Origin: Hungatella sp. UBA4396
GTDB lineage: Bacteria > Bacillota > Clostridia > Lachnospirales > Lachnospiraceae
Direction: 5' to 3'
DNA length: 64,000 bases
Assembly: GCA_002389905.1 (NCBI GenBank)
Contig: DGRE01000050.1
Location: forward strand, 1 to 64,000
Under the pieces are notes generated by a model. It worked only from the letters and a program-made list of their open reading frames with translations. It was not told where the DNA came from and searched no databases. Position numbers and translations under genes: made by a program. Shown here in pieces: positions 61,501 to 64,000 of this stretch (positions are counted from its first letter, which is position 1; every line of letters begins with the position of its first letter).

Positions 61501-63098
61501 GTGGAGGTGACAATTTCTTCCCGGATGGAATCAATGGGCGGATTGGTAACCTGGGCAAACAGCTGTTTAAAATAGTTAAACAGAGGGTGGTGCTTCTTGC
61601 TTAAAACTGCCAGAGGACTGTCCGCACCCATGGCTGAAACTGCTTCTGCTCCGTTTAAGGCCATGGGAAGGATTACCGTCTTATATTCCTCGTAGGTATA
61701 GCCATAGGTCTTCTGAAGCCTTGCTCTCTCCTCGCTGCTTATGGCAGGAACTCCTTTGTTGGGAATGGGTAAATCCTTCAGCTCAATCAGATTGGAATCC
61801 AGCCACTCTCCATAAGGCCTGCGTGATGCATAGCTTTCCTTTAATTCCTCATCACTGACCAGACAGCCCTTCACCGTATCAATCAGCAGCATTTTTCCGG
61901 GACGGAGGCGTTCTTTCTTAACCACCCGGCTCTGCTCAATATCAATGGCTCCCACCTCAGAAGCCAGAATCATATGGTCATCATCTGTCACATAATATCT
62001 GGAGGGACGAAGGCCGTTTCGGTCCAGTACAGCGCCCACCAGATCGCCGTCACTGAATACGATGGAGGCAGGGCCATCCCATGGCTCCATCATGGTGGCG
62101 TAATAACGGTAGAAGTCCTTAACCTCCTGGGGCATGGACTTATCGTGCTGCCAGGGAGCCGGAATAGTAACCATAACTGCAAGAGGAAGATCCATGCCGC
62201 TCATCATCATAAACTCAAGGGCATTGTCCAACATGGCGGAATCTGATCCCTCCTGATTGATAATGGGGAGAACCTTGTGCATGTCATAGCGGAAATGCTG
62301 GGATTCCATATTTTCTTCCCTGGCCGTCATCTTATCCACATTTCCCCGGATGGTATTGATCTCTCCGTTATGGACGATCAGGCGGTTGGGATGGGCTCTC
62401 ATCCAACTGGGATTGGTATTGGTGCTGAAACGGGAGTGGACCACTGCGATGGCTGATTCATAATCCTTATCCTGAAGGTCTGAAAAGAACCTTCTCAGTT
62501 CCTTTACCAGAAACATTCCCTTATACACAATGGTCCTGCTGCTTAGAGAAACCACATAAGTATTGTCATTGCTCTGTTCAAAGACACGCCTTACCACGTA
62601 AAGCATTCTGTCAAAGTCCAGCCCCTTTGACCGGTCCGCAGGTTTCTTCACAAAACCCTGGACAATATAGGGCATACATTCCACCGCCTTGTCACCGATC
62701 AGTTCCGGATGAGTGGGAACATCTCTCCAGCCCAGGAAATCAAGGCCTTCCTTTTTGACAATAATTTCAAACATCTTCATGGCCTGGTTTCTGGAAAGCT
62801 CATCCTGGGGAAAGAAAAACATTCCGACTCCATACTCCCTTTCCTGTCCGATTTCCATTCCAAGGGAGCGGGTCACCTTCTGAAAAAACTTATGGGAAAT
62901 CTGAAGCAGGATGCCGACGCCGTCTCCGGTCTTGCCCTCTCCGTCTTTTCCCGCACGATGTTCTAAATTCTCCACAATATGAAGAGCCTGCTCTACGGTC
63001 CGGTGGGTTTTCAAACCTTTTATATTGGCAACTGCACCGATTCCGCAGTTGTCGTGTTCAAAGCGTGGATCATATAATCCGGGACATTTCATATCCAT
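58563..63098 (-). CDS. gltB: Glutamate synthase large (alpha) subunit
   Basis: 1511 aa, making glutamate from glutamine and 2-oxoglutarate. A short propeptide ends before Cys18 (DNCGIGAVANIKG), the N-terminal nucleophile of the glutaminase domain. The central and FMN-binding domains follow (KPGEGGQLPGAKV, SDGGTGAAPRNSI), then the 3Fe-4S cluster CVMMRVCNLDTC and the C-terminal beta-helix with GVGDHGCEYMTGG. Complete and normal length. The promoter is at 63215-63243, with a ~110-nt leader containing a repeat seen also before ahpC. Confidence 0.97.
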   Translation of the reverse strand: MDMKCPGLYDPRFEHDNCGIGAVANIKGLKTHRTVEQALHIVENLEHRAGKDGEGKTGDGVGILLQISHKFFQKVTRSLGMEIGQEREYGVGMFFFPQDELSRNQAMKMFEIIVKKEGLDFLGWRDVPTHPELIGDKAVECMPYIVQGFVKKPADRSKGLDFDRMLYVVRRVFEQSNDNTYVVSLSSRTIVYKGMFLVKELRRFFSDLQDKDYESAIAVVHSRFSTNTNPSWMRAHPNRLIVHNGEINTIRGNVDKMTAREENMESQHFRYDMHKVLPIINQEGSDSAMLDNALEFMMMSGMDLPLAVMVTIPAPWQHDKSMPQEVKDFYRYYATMMEPWDGPASIVFSDGDLVGAVLDRNGLRPSRYYVTDDDHMILASEVGAIDIEQSRVVKKERLRPGKMLLIDTVKGCLVSDEELKESYASRRPYGEWLDSNLIELKDLPIPNKGVPAISSEERARLQKTYGYTYEEYKTVILPMALNGAEAVSAMGADSPLAVLSKKHHPLFNYFKQLFAQVTNPPIDSIREEIVTSTTVYVGEEGNILKEEAENCKILKVINPILTCTDLLRIKHMKKPGFQVEVIPITYYKNTSLEKAIDRLFLEADRAHRDGANIIILSDRDIDENHVPIPSLLAVSALQQHLVKTKKRTSVALILESGEPRGIHHFATLLGYGACAVNPYLAQESIRSLIENQMLDKDYYAAVDDYNSAILHGIVKIASKMGISTIQSYQGAQIFEAIGISRQVIDKYFTDTVSRVGGITLEDIASDMDTLHSAAFDPLGLDVDLTLDSVGSHKERAGQEEHLYNPVTIHLLQEAARTGSYETFKEYTHALTEEGQTVNLRSLLELDYSKSKEIPLEQVESVESIVKRFKTGAMSYGSISQEAHETLAIAMNRIHGKSNSGEGGESLERLTAGPDGLNRCSAIKQVASGRFGVTSRYLVSAKEIQIKMAQGAKPGEGGQLPGAKVYPWVAKTRHSTSGVGLISPPPHHDIYSIEDLAQLIYDLKNSNTSARISVKLVSEAGVGTIAAGVAKAGAQVILVSGSDGGTGAAPRNSIYNAGLPWELGISEVHQTLIMNGLRDKVILETDGKLMTGRDVAIACMLGAEEFGFATAPLVTLGCVMMRVCNLDTCPVGIATQNPELRKRYKGKPEYVVNFMYFIANEFREYMAKLGIRKVDELVGRTDLLKKKEILPSERAGKVDFTAILGNPYAGQKLAGYDQKQAYDFELDKTIDERVLLKKLKQALESGQKKSLQIDVSNTDRALGTIFGSAITRLYPEGLPEDTFTINCTGSGGQSFGAFIPRGLTLELIGDSNDYFGKGLSGGKLVVYPPQGIRFKPQDNIVIGNVALYGATSGKVFICGIAGERFCVRNSGASAVVEGVGDHGCEYMTGGRVVVLGPTGKNFAAGMSGGIAYVLDEKRDLYKRLNKEMVSLEEVTNKYDVLELKAMIKEHVAYTNSAKGKEILDNFGEYLPKFKKILPHDYRRMLNTIVQMEEKGLSSEQAQIEAFYANTKN

Positions 63099-63121
63099 AA
63101 ATCTCTTCCTTTCCTTGTTCC

Positions 63122-63168
63122 TGCCATGGCCTTTAGCATATTGGTATGCCCATGGGGGCTTCCTTTAC
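63122..63168. repeat. Third copy of the leader repeat, upstream of gltB
   Basis: TGCCATG, TTGGTATG, CCCATGGGGG and GCTTCCTTTA blocks align, in the same order and orientation, with the two copies before ahpC (14675-14771). It lies 24 bp upstream of gltB and downstream of the predicted promoter, so it is transcribed into the gltB leader. Confidence 0.6.
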
Positions 63169-63214
63169 GCTTCTTTGCTTTGGGGTATTAAAGTGCAACA
63201 GTAAATTTTAGTAG

Positions 63215-63243
63215 ATGATACTACATTTCTAATCGCTTGTAAA
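63215..63243 (-). promoter_or_regulatory. Promoter of gltBD
   Basis: Minus strand: -35 TTTACA (plus 63238-63243), 17-bp spacer, -10 TATCAT (plus 63215-63220). The rest of the 400-bp spacer up to the HPr gene terminator is AT-rich, and I see no gene in it. Confidence 0.6.
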
Positions 63244-63449
63244 TGGATTTTCTTCCCTGTATTGTCAGATAATATGATAATTAATACTTATTTAAAAAAT
63301 AGTCTGATTTTAACTTCTTTTCAATCATTATTCATTCCGTTACAGAATACAATTCAAGCCTCCTCTGAGCAATCTAAAGTAAATTTCTAATTTTTTTAAG
63401 TCTTCACTTTCAAATATTAAGCACCGTTTCATATCCAAGGGCCTTAAGC

Positions 63450-63486
63450 ACAAAAAAGGCCCTGGAAATATCCCTTCCAGGGCCTT
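63450..63486 (-). terminator. Terminator of the HPr gene
   Basis: AAGGCCCTGGAA (63456-63467) pairs perfectly with TTCCAGGGCCTT (63475-63486); on the minus strand TTTTTTG follows, 26 bp after the HPr stop. Confidence 0.88.
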
Positions 63487-63511
63487 GCATCATTCTTTAT
63501 AAAATTATGTA

Positions 63512-63778
63512 TTACATTTCACCGAGGCCGCTTTCAATCGCTTCTGTCAAAGCTTTCATAGCTGTTTCCTCATCTTCTCCATCGCAGATCAAATTGATTT
63601 GTGCACCGCTCTTGATTCCGGCTGCCATAACGTTTAACACGCTCTTGGCTACGATTCTCTTCTCTCCGTATTCGATAATAACGTCACACTTGAATTTCAT
63701 AGCTGTCTGAGACAGAACTCCTGCTGGCCTTAAGTGAAGCCCGGATGGATTTACTACAGTTAATGTCTTTGATAACAT
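63512..63778 (-). CDS. Phosphocarrier protein HPr
   Basis: 88 aa, the normal HPr size. His15 (SGLHLRPAG) takes phosphate from enzyme I and hands it to EIIA domains such as that of FruA here. Ser46 (AKSVLNVM) is at the position phosphorylated by HPr kinase in Firmicutes for catabolite repression. Residues around the active site read GLHLRPA, not the common GLHARPA, a mild variation. The start MLSKTL has AAAGGAG upstream. It could be the main HPr (ptsH) or a Crh-like paralogue; the active His argues for ptsH. Confidence 0.9.
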   Translation of the reverse strand: MLSKTLTVVNPSGLHLRPAGVLSQTAMKFKCDVIIEYGEKRIVAKSVLNVMAAGIKSGAQINLICDGEDEETAMKALTEAIESGLGEM

Positions 63779-63887
63779 AACAATTTCTCCTTTACCCTTA
63801 TTTTTTAGATACACTCCTTGTTGTTAATTTTATTACAATTCCCAGTTCATGTCAAGACAAACCCTTCTTGTCCCGGGTATTTATTTT

Positions 63888-64000
63888 TCAGATAAGGACT
63901 TTTGTCTCTCTTTGGGAATATACGCATCCACAGTAATCCTGGCGGTAAAGCCCATGCTCCTGTGACAGTTCCACTGATCTTTTGTATCCGTTTTTTTTCT
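63888..64000 (-). CDS. queH: Epoxyqueuosine reductase QueH, C-terminal end (partial)
   Basis: The last 36 codons of a minus-strand gene that starts beyond the right edge. The readable part, KKNGYKRSVELSQEHGLYRQ followed by DYCGCVYSQRE, matches the C terminus of QueH (DUF208), with its conserved CGC pair that binds metal. QueH performs the last step of queuosine tRNA modification. The gene lies upstream of HPr; the 5' part is not visible. Confidence 0.85.
   Translation of the reverse strand, partial: KKNGYKRSVELSQEHGLYRQDYCGCVYSQRETKVLI

Overview
The window is a chromosomal segment of a low-to-mid GC Firmicute, most likely a spore-forming member of the Lachnospiraceae (Clostridium cluster XIVa, Lacrimispora/Enterocloster-like). 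This rests on protein style, strong AGGAGG ribosome binding sites, a Spo0E-like protein, a SpoVD-like penicillin-binding protein, an AhpF homologue of clostridial domain order and IS/conjugative-element debris typical of gut clostridia. The species call is inference. Most of the window is dense housekeeping sequence on the minus strand. No rRNA, tRNA, CRISPR array or intact mobile element was seen.

Layout: 0.1-2.7 kb, a membrane methyltransferase, an LCP cell-wall ligase, a nested palindromic element and a HAD phosphatase. 2.9-5.8 kb, the fructose operon fruK-fruA with its promoter, preceded by an RpiR regulator and a membrane-anchored metallophosphoesterase. 8.6-11 kb, cyclopropane fatty acid synthase, a phosphopantetheinyl transferase and an MBL hydrolase. 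11.1-14.9 kb, enolase and the peroxide-reducing pair AhpC plus AhpF-like reductase, behind a promoter with a PerR/Fur-like box. 14.9-20.1 kb, trpS and a one-carbon/methionine block (metH without reactivation domain, separate activation protein, metF). 20.2-34.6 kb, the division and cell-wall (dcw) cluster mraZ-rsmH-ftsL-PBP-PBP-mraY-murD-ftsW-murA-ftsQ-ftsZ, with a consensus-like promoter and 10-bp spaced MraZ boxes; murE, murF and murG are not in it.

34.8-39.9 kb is the most coherent accessory module: a MarR regulator diverges from a near-perfect promoter driving a PatB/MalY C-S lyase, a TcyP-type cystine symporter and a CoA-disulfide reductase/rhodanese fusion. Together they suggest uptake of cystine, cleavage to a persulfide and reduction of the sulfane sulfur. 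39.9-47.5 kb holds a BMP-type nucleoside ABC transporter and a YesM/YesN-type two-component system. 47.6-54.5 kb is a patchy zone of MerR, GNAT and XRE/DUF2975 genes mixed with decayed mobile DNA (Cys-rich KTR pseudogene, IS21-like 20-bp terminal repeats, IS30 transposase tail), then a Spo0E-like protein and lgt.

54.7-64 kb carries ychF, a short FNT-family channel, a 37-aa membrane protein, glutamate synthase gltBD, an HPr protein and the 3' end of queH, which runs off the right edge. A short sequence repeat recurs in the 5' leaders of ahpC (two copies) and gltB (one copy); it is the most unusual non-coding signal here. I found no clearly new multi-gene defence or mobile system. The best candidates for new biology are the persulfide module with its operator, the leader repeat, and two very small membrane proteins.
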